From: Sphingobacteriia bacterium
Lineage (GTDB): Bacteria > Bacteroidota > Bacteroidia > B-17B0 > Aurantibacillaceae
DNA: 58,374 bases
Assembly: GCA_009927275.1 (NCBI GenBank)
Contig: RFNG01000058.1
Coordinates: 1-58,374, forward strand
Direction: 5' to 3'
Below, in pieces: positions 1 through 7,940 of the stretch. Positions within the stretch are counted from its first letter, which is position 1. The number at the start of each line of letters is the position of its first letter. Both the position numbers and the translations under genes were made by a program. Under the pieces are notes generated by a model. That model searched no databases. It was not told where the DNA came from and saw only the letters and a list, made by a program, of their open reading frames with translations.

Positions 1-12
1 CAAACCGTTAAC

Positions 13-102
13 CGCGATAGGGATACGAAGGGTTTAGTTCATTGCGCAGCAATAACCGAACAAGGCGAGCCCGAAGAAGCCCGGGCCTACAAGGCATCGC
101 CC
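13..102. repeat. Structured intergenic repeat, copy 1
   Basis: This copy aligns without gaps to 165-254, offset by 152 bases, with only a few substitutions. The unit is bounded by a short inverted pair, GCGAT at 14-18 and ATCGC at 96-100. It contains a small hairpin ATTGC-GCA-GCAAT and a second GC-rich palindromic block around GCCCGAAGAAGCCCGGGC. I see no open reading frame in it. It resembles a REP/BIME-like palindromic element more than an IS end. I cannot name the family. Confidence 0.75.
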
Positions 103-164
103 TAATAATAATTCAAACACATAAACCCTAACAAAAGGCATCGCTCAAATCAAAATAAAACAAA

Positions 165-254
165 CGCGATAGGGATACGTAGGGTTTAGTTCATTGCACA
201 GCAATAACCGAGCAAAGCGAGCCCGAAGAAGCCCGGGCCTGAAAGGCATCGCCC
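165..254. repeat. Structured intergenic repeat, copy 2
   Basis: Second copy of the element at 13-102. The bounding GCGAT (166-170) and ATCGC (248-252) are kept. The first hairpin is kept with a loop change (ATTGC-ACA-GCAAT), so substitutions fall in the loop and not the stem. A third, partial match to the unit's tail lies at 134-159 (AAAGGCATCGCTCAAAT...), just before this copy, which suggests the locus once held more units. The remaining bases up to purH at 372 are AT-rich and show no gene. Confidence 0.75.
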
Positions 255-371
255 AAATAAAAATAAACCATAGGATAAGCCCACACATAACCTAATTAAC
301 ATACAATAATAACTGATATTACTTAAGCATATAGGTACAAAATCAACTTATATTTACAGTTTGTTTATTAT

Positions 372-1900
372 ATGAGTACAGCTTTAAAACCTATTAAAAG
401 TGCCTTAATTTCTGTATATTATAAAGAGGGCTTGGCGCCTGTTGTAAATGCCTTGCACCAACAGGGTGTAAGCTTATACAGTACGGGAGGCACGCTTGAA
501 TTTATAACACAAATGGGTGTGCCGGTTGTTGCGGTTGAAAACTTAACTGCCTACCCTGAAATATTTGGGGGCGGGTTAAAACGCTGCATCCAGCTATTTT
601 TGGTGGCATATTAAACCGCCGTGATCACGCACAAGATCAGCTGCAAAAACAGGAGCATGGCATTACCGATATAGATTTAGTAATTGTTGACCTTTATCCC
701 TTTGAAGAAACCCTGGCTTCGGGCGCGCCCGAAACAGATATTATTGAAAAAATTGATATTGGCGGTATTGCGCTGATACGGGCTGCGGCTAAAAACTTTA
801 ACGATGTGTTAATTGTCTCATCACGCATGCAATATTCCGATTTATTGCACCTTATTAAAAATCAGGGTGCCGCCAGCAGTTTAAGTGAGCGTAAGCATTT
901 TGCAAACTGGGCGTTTTCTGTAACCTCGCACTACGACACACAAATTTTTAAATACTTTAACCGCAGTTCGCCATTACAGCAGTTTAAACACAGTATTACC
1001 GAGGCGCATGTTTTGCGGTATGGCGAAAATCCGCATCAAAAAGGAGTGTTTTATGGCGACTTAAATGCCATGTTTACACAACTAAGCGGCAAGGCCTTAT
1101 CGTATAATAATTTATTGGATGTGGATGCTGCTGTTGCCCTTATGGCTGATTTTACCGCACCCAGCTTTGCTATTTTAAAACATAACAATGCCTGTGGTTT
1201 TGCCACACGCGATACCATTTTACAGGCCTATACCGATGCATTAGCGGCCGACCCGGTTTCAGCATTTGGGGGCATTTTAATAACCAACCGCCCGGTGGAT
1301 TTACAAACCGCAAAAGCCATGCACGCGTTGTTTTTTGAAGTTGTTATTGCGCCGGCCTTTGATGCAGAAGCCGAAAACCTGTTGCGCAGTAAAACCAACC
1401 GTATTTTATTAGTACAACATCCCGTTACCCTTTGTACCACCTCGTTTAAAACCCTGCTTAATGGTGTGATTGAACAAGATAAAGATCTTAAAACCGAGGG
1501 ATTATCAGAAATGCAGGTTGTTACGCACAAACAACCCCATACAGCCGAGTGGAACGATTTAAAGTTTGCCAATATATTGGCTAAACATACCAAATCCAAT
1601 ACAATTGTTTTGGCTAAAAACAATCAATTACTGGGTAGCGGCACCGGACAAACCTCGCGTGTAGACGCCTTAAAACAGGCTTTGGCAAAAGCCCGAAGTT
1701 TTAATTTTAATTTAGAGGGGGCTGTAATGGCCAGCGATGCTTTTTTTCCCTTTGCCGATTGTGTAGAAATTGCTTACGAGGCAGGTATTCGTGCGGTTAT
1801 TCAGCCCGGCGGATCTATTAAAGACAAAGACAGTATTGCCTTTTGTGATGCCCACGACATGGCAATGGTGTTTACCGGCTTTAGGCACTTTAAACATTAA
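372..1900 (+). CDS. purH: Bifunctional AICAR formyltransferase/IMP cyclohydrolase PurH, frameshifted
   Basis: PurH catalyses the last two steps of IMP synthesis: formylation of AICAR, then ring closure. The N-terminal methylglyoxal-synthase-like cyclohydrolase domain shows STGGTL (residues 37-42). After the break the AICAR transformylase domain shows RYGENPHQ and the catalytic KHNNACG, and it ends in the typical FTGFRHFKH. The frame breaks at the G run 567-571. Reading FGG-RVKTLHPAIFGG needs six G where five are present, so one base is missing. The frame resumes at once and runs to the stop at 1898-1900. Restored length is about 509 aa, normal for the family. As written, the gene would give an 80-aa fragment. 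The gene is essential for purine synthesis in most bacteria, so a sequence error is more likely than decay. It is transcribed alone. Confidence 0.9.
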
Positions 1901-1954
1901 GCCTACTGCCTTGTGTTTTAAGCTTGCGTTTTTACTAAAAATTAAATTATGCCT

Positions 1955-1991
1955 TTATAGCCGTGCTGGTTATAGGTATTAAAGGCTATAA
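1955..1991 (+). repeat. Inverted repeat after purH
   Basis: TTATAGCC at 1955-1962 and GGCTATAA at 1984-1991 form a perfect 8-bp inverted pair separated by 21 nt, 55 nt after the purH stop. It could be an mRNA 3'-end stem. There is no clear T tract behind it, so I do not call it an intrinsic terminator. Confidence 0.4.
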
Positions 1992-2034
1992 TTCTGCTGG
2001 TTTCTCCAAAAATAAGTTATTAACAAATTATCAT

Positions 2035-2042
2035 TATATTTG
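2035..2042 (+). promoter_or_regulatory. -7 box (TATATTTG)
   Basis: TATATTTG fits the Bacteroidota TAnnTTTG -7 consensus. It lies 12 nt before the ATG at 2055. Its position argues against the TTG at 2040 as a start, because that codon overlaps the promoter box. No clear -33 TTG at the usual distance is visible. Confidence 0.55.
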
Positions 2043-2054
2043 TGGTCCCCTTAT

Positions 2055-2489
2055 ATGTTTGAGATTCTTAAAAATTTTGAAGCCAAGTTTGGCGGACTTA
2101 AAAAAAAGGGCCTTCGCATTGAAGGCTTAAGCATGATTGATCCCAAGCGTAAAAAACACGTAATTGTTATTTGCAAGCCGTTTTTGTTTGATAACCGTCA
2201 ATTGCCTAAAACCTATGAAGGGCTAGATATTAAAGCAAAAATTGCAGGTGGACTGCCCGAAGAATTTAAGTCTACCAAAAACAATAAACCGGCTTATGTT
2301 TGGGCGCCTCAGCATTTTGAATTATTTGTTGACCGTTGTGCTCCCGAAATAAAAGAGCGCCTTGGAAACCCTAAAATGTCTCGTAAAGAGATGCTTGATG
2401 CCCTGGCTTTTGGAGATTTTGAGGCGCATAAAAAAAAGGCAAAACAGTTAATGACAGAAGGTAAAGTGCCGCCCTTTAAATTAAATTAA
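2055..2489 (+). CDS. Conserved-looking hypothetical protein, basic, 144 aa
   Basis: I do not recognise a named family. The product is soluble, with no signal peptide or membrane segment, and lysine-rich (KKKGLRIEG, PKRKKH). It has one compact predicted domain with a C-terminal helical segment, MSRKEMLDALAFGDFEAHKK. The ATG at 2055 is chosen over TTG 2040 because a -7 promoter box overlaps the latter. Codon use resembles the neighbouring genes. The gene stands alone on the plus strand and ends at a hairpin terminator (2541-2568). Cytoplasmic location is inferred from the lack of export signals; function is unknown. Confidence 0.6.
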   Translation: MFEILKNFEAKFGGLKKKGLRIEGLSMIDPKRKKHVIVICKPFLFDNRQLPKTYEGLDIKAKIAGGLPEEFKSTKNNKPAYVWAPQHFELFVDRCAPEIKERLGNPKMSRKEMLDALAFGDFEAHKKKAKQLMTEGKVPPFKLN

Positions 2490-2540
2490 AGATAAAGTGG
2501 CAATAGTTCATTAAGGGTTTACTATTGTTGCTTTGGTTGA

Positions 2541-2568
2541 GAAAGCCGGTTGGTTACCGGCTTTTTTT
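2541..2568 (+). terminator. Intrinsic terminator
   Basis: AAAGCCGG (2542-2549), a 7-nt loop, CCGGCTTT (2557-2564) and a run of T to 2568. The arms pair perfectly and the T tract is on the plus strand, so it terminates the gene ending at 2489. The loop contains the stop codon of the opposing DUF4286 gene (2554-2556), so the two genes interlock at their 3' ends. Confidence 0.8.
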
Positions 2569-2880
2569 GTGTTCTATTATTTCAAGTACGGTTCTAAAGG
2601 CCAAGCAGGTCTCACCAAAATGGGATTGGTGATCGGCCTGTAGTGCCGGTGCAAATTGCTTTTGATAACGTTCGTACTGTGCCATTTCGTTAAAGCTGTA
2701 CTGTACAATAAAGGTGGTGTACTCATCATCCTGCTGTTGTGCATGATGTAGTTTAGATAATTGAGCCGACTGAAAACAGGTGGTGGCCAAAACGGCATCC
2801 ATATGCCCTTTAAGCATATACGAGGTCCATTTTAGGGTTAACGATTTGGGCACTTGAACCGATACATTATATACGTACAT
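2554..2880 (-). CDS. DUF4286 family protein
   Basis: Small soluble protein of about 108 aa that matches my memory of the Bacteroidota family DUF4286 (start MYVYNVSVQVP, central WTSYMLKGHMDAVLAT, later DDEYTTFIVQY). The family has a ferredoxin-like or dimeric alpha/beta-barrel look; its function is not known. I chose the ATG at 2880. The open frame extends to 2928, but that extension covers the divergent promoter and reaches the tyrS start. A -7 box for this gene lies at 2898-2905 on the minus strand. The stop lies inside the terminator loop of the convergent neighbour. Confidence 0.75.
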   Translation of the reverse strand: MYVYNVSVQVPKSLTLKWTSYMLKGHMDAVLATTCFQSAQLSKLHHAQQQDDEYTTFIVQYSFNEMAQYERYQKQFAPALQADHQSHFGETCLAFRTVLEIIEHKKSR

Positions 2881-2897
2881 AAAACAAAATAATAAAG

Positions 2898-2913
2898 CAA
2901 AAGTATACCTTTG
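2898..2913. promoter_or_regulatory. Back-to-back divergent -7 boxes (DUF4286 / tyrS)
   Basis: The 16-bp block CAAAAGTATACCTTTG reads TACTTTTG on the minus strand (2898-2905, for DUF4286) and TACCTTTG on the plus strand (2906-2913, for tyrS). The two Bacteroidota -7 boxes touch without a gap and form a near-palindrome. tyrS starts 13 nt downstream and the DUF4286 gene starts 17 nt downstream on the other strand. Confidence 0.7.
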
Positions 2914-2926
2914 CACAACAAAAACC

Positions 2927-4228
2927 ATGGATTTTATATCGGACTTACGCTGGAGGGGATTATTGCACGGTATGGTGCCTGAAACCGAAACCTATTTAAA
3001 ATCGGGTATGGCCATTGCCTACATTGGTTTTGACCCCACGTCGGATGCCTTGCACGTGGGTAGCCTTTCGCAGCTTATTACCTTAATGCGCTTTCAGCGT
3101 GCGGGCCATAAACCTATTATTTTAGTGGGCGGCGCAACGGGATTGGTGGGCGACCCCAGTGGTAAAAATGCAGAGCGCACATTACTTGATGCGTCTACAT
3201 TACAACATAATATTAAATGCATAACCACTCAGCTTCAACAATTTTTAAATTTTACGGATGGGCCCAATTGTGCTTTGCTGGTTAATAATGCCGACTGGAT
3301 GTTAAACATCTCGTTTATTGATTTTATTCGCGATGTGGGCAAGCATTTAACCATAAATTATATGATGGCTAAAGATTCTGTAAAAAACCGCATGGAGCAG
3401 GGCATGAGTTTTACTGAATTTAGCTATCAATTAATACAGGCCTATGATTTTTTACACTTATATACTACCCAAAACTGCGCCCTCCAAATGGGCGGATCCG
3501 ATCAGTGGGGAAATATGACCAGCGGTACCGAGCTTATTCGGCGGCGCTTGGGCAAATCGGCGTATGCGCTAACCACCGAGCTTATTACCAAACAAGACGG
3601 TACTAAATTTGGTAAAACCGAAAAGGGCACAATATGGCTTGATGCCCACAAAACATCGCCCTATGCCTTTTACCAATATTGGTTAAATAGCAGCGATGCC
3701 GATGCGCAAAAATGGATACGCTATTTTACCTTTTTAAATGCTGATGACATTGCAGCGCTTGAACAACTGCATGCCGAAAACCCCGGAGGACGGCCTATAC
3801 AAAAAGCATTGGCGCGCGAAATAACCGTTTTGGTACATGGCCAAAAAGCCTATGAACAATCGTTAAAGGCCGCTGAGGTATTATTTACCAATGATTGGTC
3901 GGTGCTTGAAACTTTTGAGGAGTCTTTGTTTTTAAGCCTTTTTGAGGGTTTACCGCAGGCTCAAATTACGCAAGAACAGTGGCAACGGCTTGATGTATTG
4001 ACTTTTTTAACTGAAGCTACGACATTAATGCCCGGAAAAAATAAAGTTCGGCAATTAATTCAAGGTGGCGGATTGCGCTTAAATAAACATAAGGTTACTG
4101 CTGAAAATTATGCTGTATCAGAAGCCGGCTTAATACGAAAGCAGTATGTTATTGTACAAAAAGGCAAAAAAGAATTTTTACTTTGTAAACTTTCTGAACA
4201 TGGCGCTGCGTCAATCCCAACAGCTTAA
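2927..4228 (+). CDS. tyrS: Tyrosyl-tRNA synthetase
   Basis: Class I aminoacyl-tRNA synthetase that charges tRNA-Tyr in the cytoplasm. The 433 aa are normal for the bacterial TyrRS family. The HIGH motif appears as HVGS (residues 43-46). The tyrosine-binding region includes GGSDQWGNM (189-197), and the KMSKS motif appears as KFGKT (227-231). The C-terminal 80 residues carry an S4-like RNA-binding domain (PGKNKVRQLIQGGGLRLN). The start ATG at 2927 follows a clear -7 box. The last 29 bases overlap the preferred rpoN start, so the two genes are probably co-transcribed. Confidence 0.97.
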   Translation: MDFISDLRWRGLLHGMVPETETYLKSGMAIAYIGFDPTSDALHVGSLSQLITLMRFQRAGHKPIILVGGATGLVGDPSGKNAERTLLDASTLQHNIKCITTQLQQFLNFTDGPNCALLVNNADWMLNISFIDFIRDVGKHLTINYMMAKDSVKNRMEQGMSFTEFSYQLIQAYDFLHLYTTQNCALQMGGSDQWGNMTSGTELIRRRLGKSAYALTTELITKQDGTKFGKTEKGTIWLDAHKTSPYAFYQYWLNSSDADAQKWIRYFTFLNADDIAALEQLHAENPGGRPIQKALAREITVLVHGQKAYEQSLKAAEVLFTNDWSVLETFEESLFLSLFEGLPQAQITQEQWQRLDVLTFLTEATTLMPGKNKVRQLIQGGGLRLNKHKVTAENYAVSEAGLIRKQYVIVQKGKKEFLLCKLSEHGAASIPTA

Positions 4229-5654
4229 GCTCACACAAAAGTTTTTACCGCAACAAATTTTAATGATGCGTTTGTTGCAATTGCCTGTATTAGCACTTGA
4301 AGATCGTATAAAAGAGGAGCTGGTTGAAAATCCTGCGCTTGAAGAGCGTGACACCGATACCGAAAGCCCTTCTATGGAGGACGGACAGATGGCAGATGAG
4401 GCTGGTGGCACAGATGAGGTGGATTTTGAAAATGATGTAGATTTTGAAGAGTTTATGGATGATGACGCGCGTGATTTATATAAATACGATACAGGGTATG
4501 CGCCCGAATCGGCAGGAGTATTTGAGCCTTCAGGACAAAGCGCGCAGCCGGTGTTTCAGTATTTAACAGATCAGGTCCATTTATTGCAACTGGATTCCAA
4601 TGAGGCTTTTATAGCAGAATACATCATTGGGAGTCTTGATGAGGATGGATATTTGCGACGCGGCCTGGATATGATTGCAGACGATTTGCTTTTTAATTTT
4701 AATTTAAAAAACAGCATAGAAGTTTTAGAAGCGGTTTTAAAAAAAATTCAAAGTCTTGATCCGCCCGGTATAGCTGCCCGTAATGTTCAGGAATGCCTCT
4801 TGCTGCAATTGCAACGCAAAGACCAAACCCGTGAAATACAATGGGCCACTACGCTGGTTAAACGGTTTATGGAAGAGTTAATTAAAAAAAATTACGACCG
4901 TATTCAAAAGCGTACGGGAATGCCGCGCGATGAACTTAAAGCTGTAATACATGAAATTGAAGCCTTACAGCCTAGGCCCGGCATGTATTTTGCATCGGGT
5001 TCTGAACGTCAAGATATTGTCCCGGATATTGTGGTTCAGGTTGAATCGCAGCGCATTGAGATAAGTTTAAATGGCCGGCAAATACCCGATTTGGCTATTA
5101 GCCAAGATTATATTGATATGCTGGATGCTTATAAAAAAGCGAAAGATGCAAAAAGCAAAGAGGCTGCGGGATTTGTAAAATCAAAAATAGAACAGGCCCA
5201 GTGGTTTATTGATGCGCTGGGACAGCGTCAGCGCACCCTCATTCGATGTGTTAAAGCCATTACCGATGCGCAACGCAAATATTTATTAAGCGGCGATCCG
5301 GCCGATATACGACCTTTATTATTAAAAGATATTGCCGCGTTGGTTGAGCTAGATTTATCAACCGTTTCAAGGGTTGTAAACAGTAAATACATTCAAACGC
5401 CCTACGGCACCTTGCTGTTAAAACAATTTTTTAGTGAAGGCATGCAAAATCAGGATGGCGAAGATGTAAGCACAACAGAAATAAAAACCAAACTTAAGGC
5501 CATTATTGAACAAGAAAATAAAAACCAGCCCTTAAGCGATGATGCGCTATGTGCTGCTCTGCAAAAACTGGGCTATCCCTTAGCGCGCAGAACAGTAGCC
5601 AAGTATCGTGAAGCGCTTAATATTCCCGTAGCGCGACTTCGAAAAGTGGTTTAA
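4200..5654 (+). CDS. rpoN: RNA polymerase sigma-54 factor
   Basis: Sigma-54 directs transcription that depends on AAA+ enhancer-binding activators. Region I is the Gln/Leu-rich start (LRQSQQLKLTQKF... LPVLALEDRIKEEL), followed by an acidic region II (about 55-105), the core-binding region III, and the DNA-binding C-terminus with the RpoN box ARRTVAKYRE (462-471 of 484). The frame is open from 4146, but the ATG at 4200 gives the canonical MALRQSQQLKLTQKF N-terminus, so I use that; it overlaps tyrS by 29 nt. No enhancer-binding protein is encoded in this window, so its targets are not visible here. Confidence 0.95.
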   Translation: MALRQSQQLKLTQKFLPQQILMMRLLQLPVLALEDRIKEELVENPALEERDTDTESPSMEDGQMADEAGGTDEVDFENDVDFEEFMDDDARDLYKYDTGYAPESAGVFEPSGQSAQPVFQYLTDQVHLLQLDSNEAFIAEYIIGSLDEDGYLRRGLDMIADDLLFNFNLKNSIEVLEAVLKKIQSLDPPGIAARNVQECLLLQLQRKDQTREIQWATTLVKRFMEELIKKNYDRIQKRTGMPRDELKAVIHEIEALQPRPGMYFASGSERQDIVPDIVVQVESQRIEISLNGRQIPDLAISQDYIDMLDAYKKAKDAKSKEAAGFVKSKIEQAQWFIDALGQRQRTLIRCVKAITDAQRKYLLSGDPADIRPLLLKDIAALVELDLSTVSRVVNSKYIQTPYGTLLLKQFFSEGMQNQDGEDVSTTEIKTKLKAIIEQENKNQPLSDDALCAALQKLGYPLARRTVAKYREALNIPVARLRKVV

Positions 5655-6074
5655 ATGGTTTAGATGCTTGTACTAACCTCTTTGATGTTTTGATTAATAA
5701 AACGCGTATCGAATTTATTATCTAAAAACGCTTAGTCAAATGTCGTTTCATGATATAAATATTCTTTATTTCTTTTCTCTCTCAAATTGGTCGTACAATT
5801 TAATTACATCTATAATATAGTATCCATCCGTAGATTCTGTCGGAAAGTCCGTAAAGGGTTGATTCGGATATTTGACCTGCTCCGAGCTATTAATGATCTT
5901 GCCGAGTTAGGTGTAATGTGGTTTACTGTATTTTCCTTATCCTGTCTTTCCGTGCTGCGAAGCGTGGGGGAAATTCTGCGAGCGAATAATGCAGTTTTGA
6001 AGAGGGTAGGAATTACGCCAAATATGGCCGAAACCATTGAAAACACAGGGGCACCAAATCACCCCCGTTCGAGA
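5655..6074. other. 420-bp gap with a GC-shifted segment of unknown origin
   Basis: No gene can be supported. The first 160 bases are AT-rich spacer. About 5820-6070 is richer in GC (roughly half GC around 5941-6000). It is open on both strands: about 78 codons on the minus strand starting just after glmS, and over 90 on the plus strand from 5787 into glmS. Neither frame has a good ATG with a promoter. The sharp composition change suggests an inserted or remnant element. Confidence 0.4.
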
Positions 6075-7922
6075 CTACTCCACCGTAACGCTCTTGGCCA
6101 GGTTCCTTGGTTGGTCAACATTGCAGCCACGCATTACCGCAATTTCATAAGAAAGCAATTGTAGAGGTATTACAGACAAAAGCGGCGAAAGGTATTCGTC
6201 GGTTTCAGGAATTTCAATACAATGATCTGCCATTGATTTAACTTCCGTGTCACCCTCTGTAACCACTGCTATGATTTTACCTTTTCGAGCTTTTACTTCT
6301 TGAATATTACTCAGTACTTTTTCGTAATTGGCGCCTTTGGTTGCAATAACCACAACAGGCATGTCTTCATCAATCAGCGCAATGGGGCCGTGTTTCATTT
6401 CTGCTGCCGGATAGCCTTCGGCGTGGATGTATGAAATTTCTTTGAGTTTTAGGGCGCCTTCGAGTGCAACAGGAAATGTAATTCCGCGGCCTAAATACAG
6501 GGCATTTTTTACGTCTTTATAGGTACTTGCAATATCTTTAATACTTGGGCTTGTTTTTAATACGGCCTCAACCTTTGCGGGTATAGTTTCCATTTCGTAA
6601 AGCATTTGCCTGTAACGGCTATCGCTAATACCCGCTTTAAGCCGCGCAATGTGCAATGCCATTAACGTTAAAACCGTTACCTGCGCGGTAAAAGCTTTTG
6701 TAGAAGCTACGCCAATTTCAGGTCCGGCATGTGTATAGCTGCCGGCATGGCTGGCGCGTGCTATGGAAGATCCCACAACATTACAAATGCCAATTATTTT
6801 AGCACCTTTTTGTTTTGCTAACTCTATAGCTGCTAAAGTGTCTGCGGTTTCGCCGCTTTGTGACACTGCAATTACAATATCGTCTGAAAATAAAATGGGA
6901 TTTCGGTACCTAAATTCTGAAGCATATTCTACCTCGACGGGGATGCGTGCTAATTCTTCAAATAAATATTCACCTACAAGGCCGGCGTGCCAGGATGTGC
7001 CACATCCAATAATTATAATACGTTTCGCTTGTTTAAAATGCGCTTCATAATCCACTATACCGCCAAGCTGTACCTTAGCTTCGTCGGCAATTAAACGGCC
7101 GCGCATGCTGTCCTTTATAGAACGGGGTTGCTCATAAATTTCTTTGAGCATAAAATGGTCATAGCCGCCTTTTTCAATAGCTTCAAGTTCAATGGTAAGC
7201 TTTTGAACGTAGGGTGTAATTTCTTTGTCTTTTAGGTTTCGGATTTTTAATGCCTTGCCTTTTCTGAGCACGGCCACTTGCTCATCCTCTAAATACACAA
7301 CATTTTTAGTGTACTCCACAATGGGTGACGCGTCGGACGCAATAAAAAAATCACCCGTACTGCCAATTCCAATAACCATAGGACTGCCTTTTTTGGCGGC
7401 CACTAAGGTTTCGGGGTCTTCTTTATCCATCACTACAATAGCGTAAGCGCCAACTACCTGGCGTAATGCCGCCTGTACGGCGTGACCCAATTTAAGCCCT
7501 TCGTGTTCTTTTATATCTTCAATAAGGTGTATTAAAACTTCTGTGTCGGTATCTGAAATAAATGTATGGCCCCGCTTGCTTAAACCCGATTTTAAAGCTG
7601 CATAATTTTCAATTATTCCGTTATGAATAATAACCAGATTTTTGTTTTGTGAACTGTGTGGATGTGAATTTATATCGTTAGGCTCACCGTGTGTGGCCCA
7701 CCGTGTATGGCCAATACCAATGCGCCCACTGCGGTTTTGAGATGTTGTGGCGGCCATTAATTCACTAACCTTTCCTTTCTTTTTATATATCTGCAATTCT
7801 GATGCGTCTGATATTAAAGCCACCCCGGCACTATCATATCCTCTATACTCCAAGCGCTGGAGTCCTTTAATTAAAATGGGGAAAGCTTCCCTGTCGCCAA
7901 TATAGCCTACTATGCCACACAT
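6075..7922 (-). CDS. glmS: Glutamine--fructose-6-phosphate aminotransferase (isomerizing)
   Basis: GlmS makes glucosamine-6-phosphate from fructose-6-phosphate and glutamine, the entry to UDP-GlcNAc, peptidoglycan and lipid A. The protein starts MCGIVGYIG, so Cys2 becomes the N-terminal nucleophile of the class II glutaminase domain (1-~230). Two SIS domains follow (GCGTSWHAG and SQSGETADT in the first), and the C-terminus is the family hallmark NLAKSVTVE. The length of 615 aa is normal. It is the last gene of a long minus-strand run; the pseudouridine synthase ends 18 nt before it. Confidence 0.97.
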   Translation of the reverse strand: MCGIVGYIGDREAFPILIKGLQRLEYRGYDSAGVALISDASELQIYKKKGKVSELMAATTSQNRSGRIGIGHTRWATHGEPNDINSHPHSSQNKNLVIIHNGIIENYAALKSGLSKRGHTFISDTDTEVLIHLIEDIKEHEGLKLGHAVQAALRQVVGAYAIVVMDKEDPETLVAAKKGSPMVIGIGSTGDFFIASDASPIVEYTKNVVYLEDEQVAVLRKGKALKIRNLKDKEITPYVQKLTIELEAIEKGGYDHFMLKEIYEQPRSIKDSMRGRLIADEAKVQLGGIVDYEAHFKQAKRIIIIGCGTSWHAGLVGEYLFEELARIPVEVEYASEFRYRNPILFSDDIVIAVSQSGETADTLAAIELAKQKGAKIIGICNVVGSSIARASHAGSYTHAGPEIGVASTKAFTAQVTVLTLMALHIARLKAGISDSRYRQMLYEMETIPAKVEAVLKTSPSIKDIASTYKDVKNALYLGRGITFPVALEGALKLKEISYIHAEGYPAAEMKHGPIALIDEDMPVVVIATKGANYEKVLSNIQEVKARKGKIIAVVTEGDTEVKSMADHCIEIPETDEYLSPLLSVIPLQLLSYEIAVMRGCNVDQPRNLAKSVTVE

Positions 7923-7940
7923 GCTGTTGAATTTATAGGT

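Noticed and set aside
567-571. Programmed ribosomal frameshifting in purH
   Set aside because: There is no slippery heptamer with a downstream structure that would explain it, purH is not known to be recoded, and four other genes show the same kind of one-base loss.
5787-6164. A plus-strand protein of 125 codons running into the glmS 3' end
   Set aside because: It starts at TTG with no promoter box, and its last third is simply the complement of glmS. I describe the segment only as an unexplained region.
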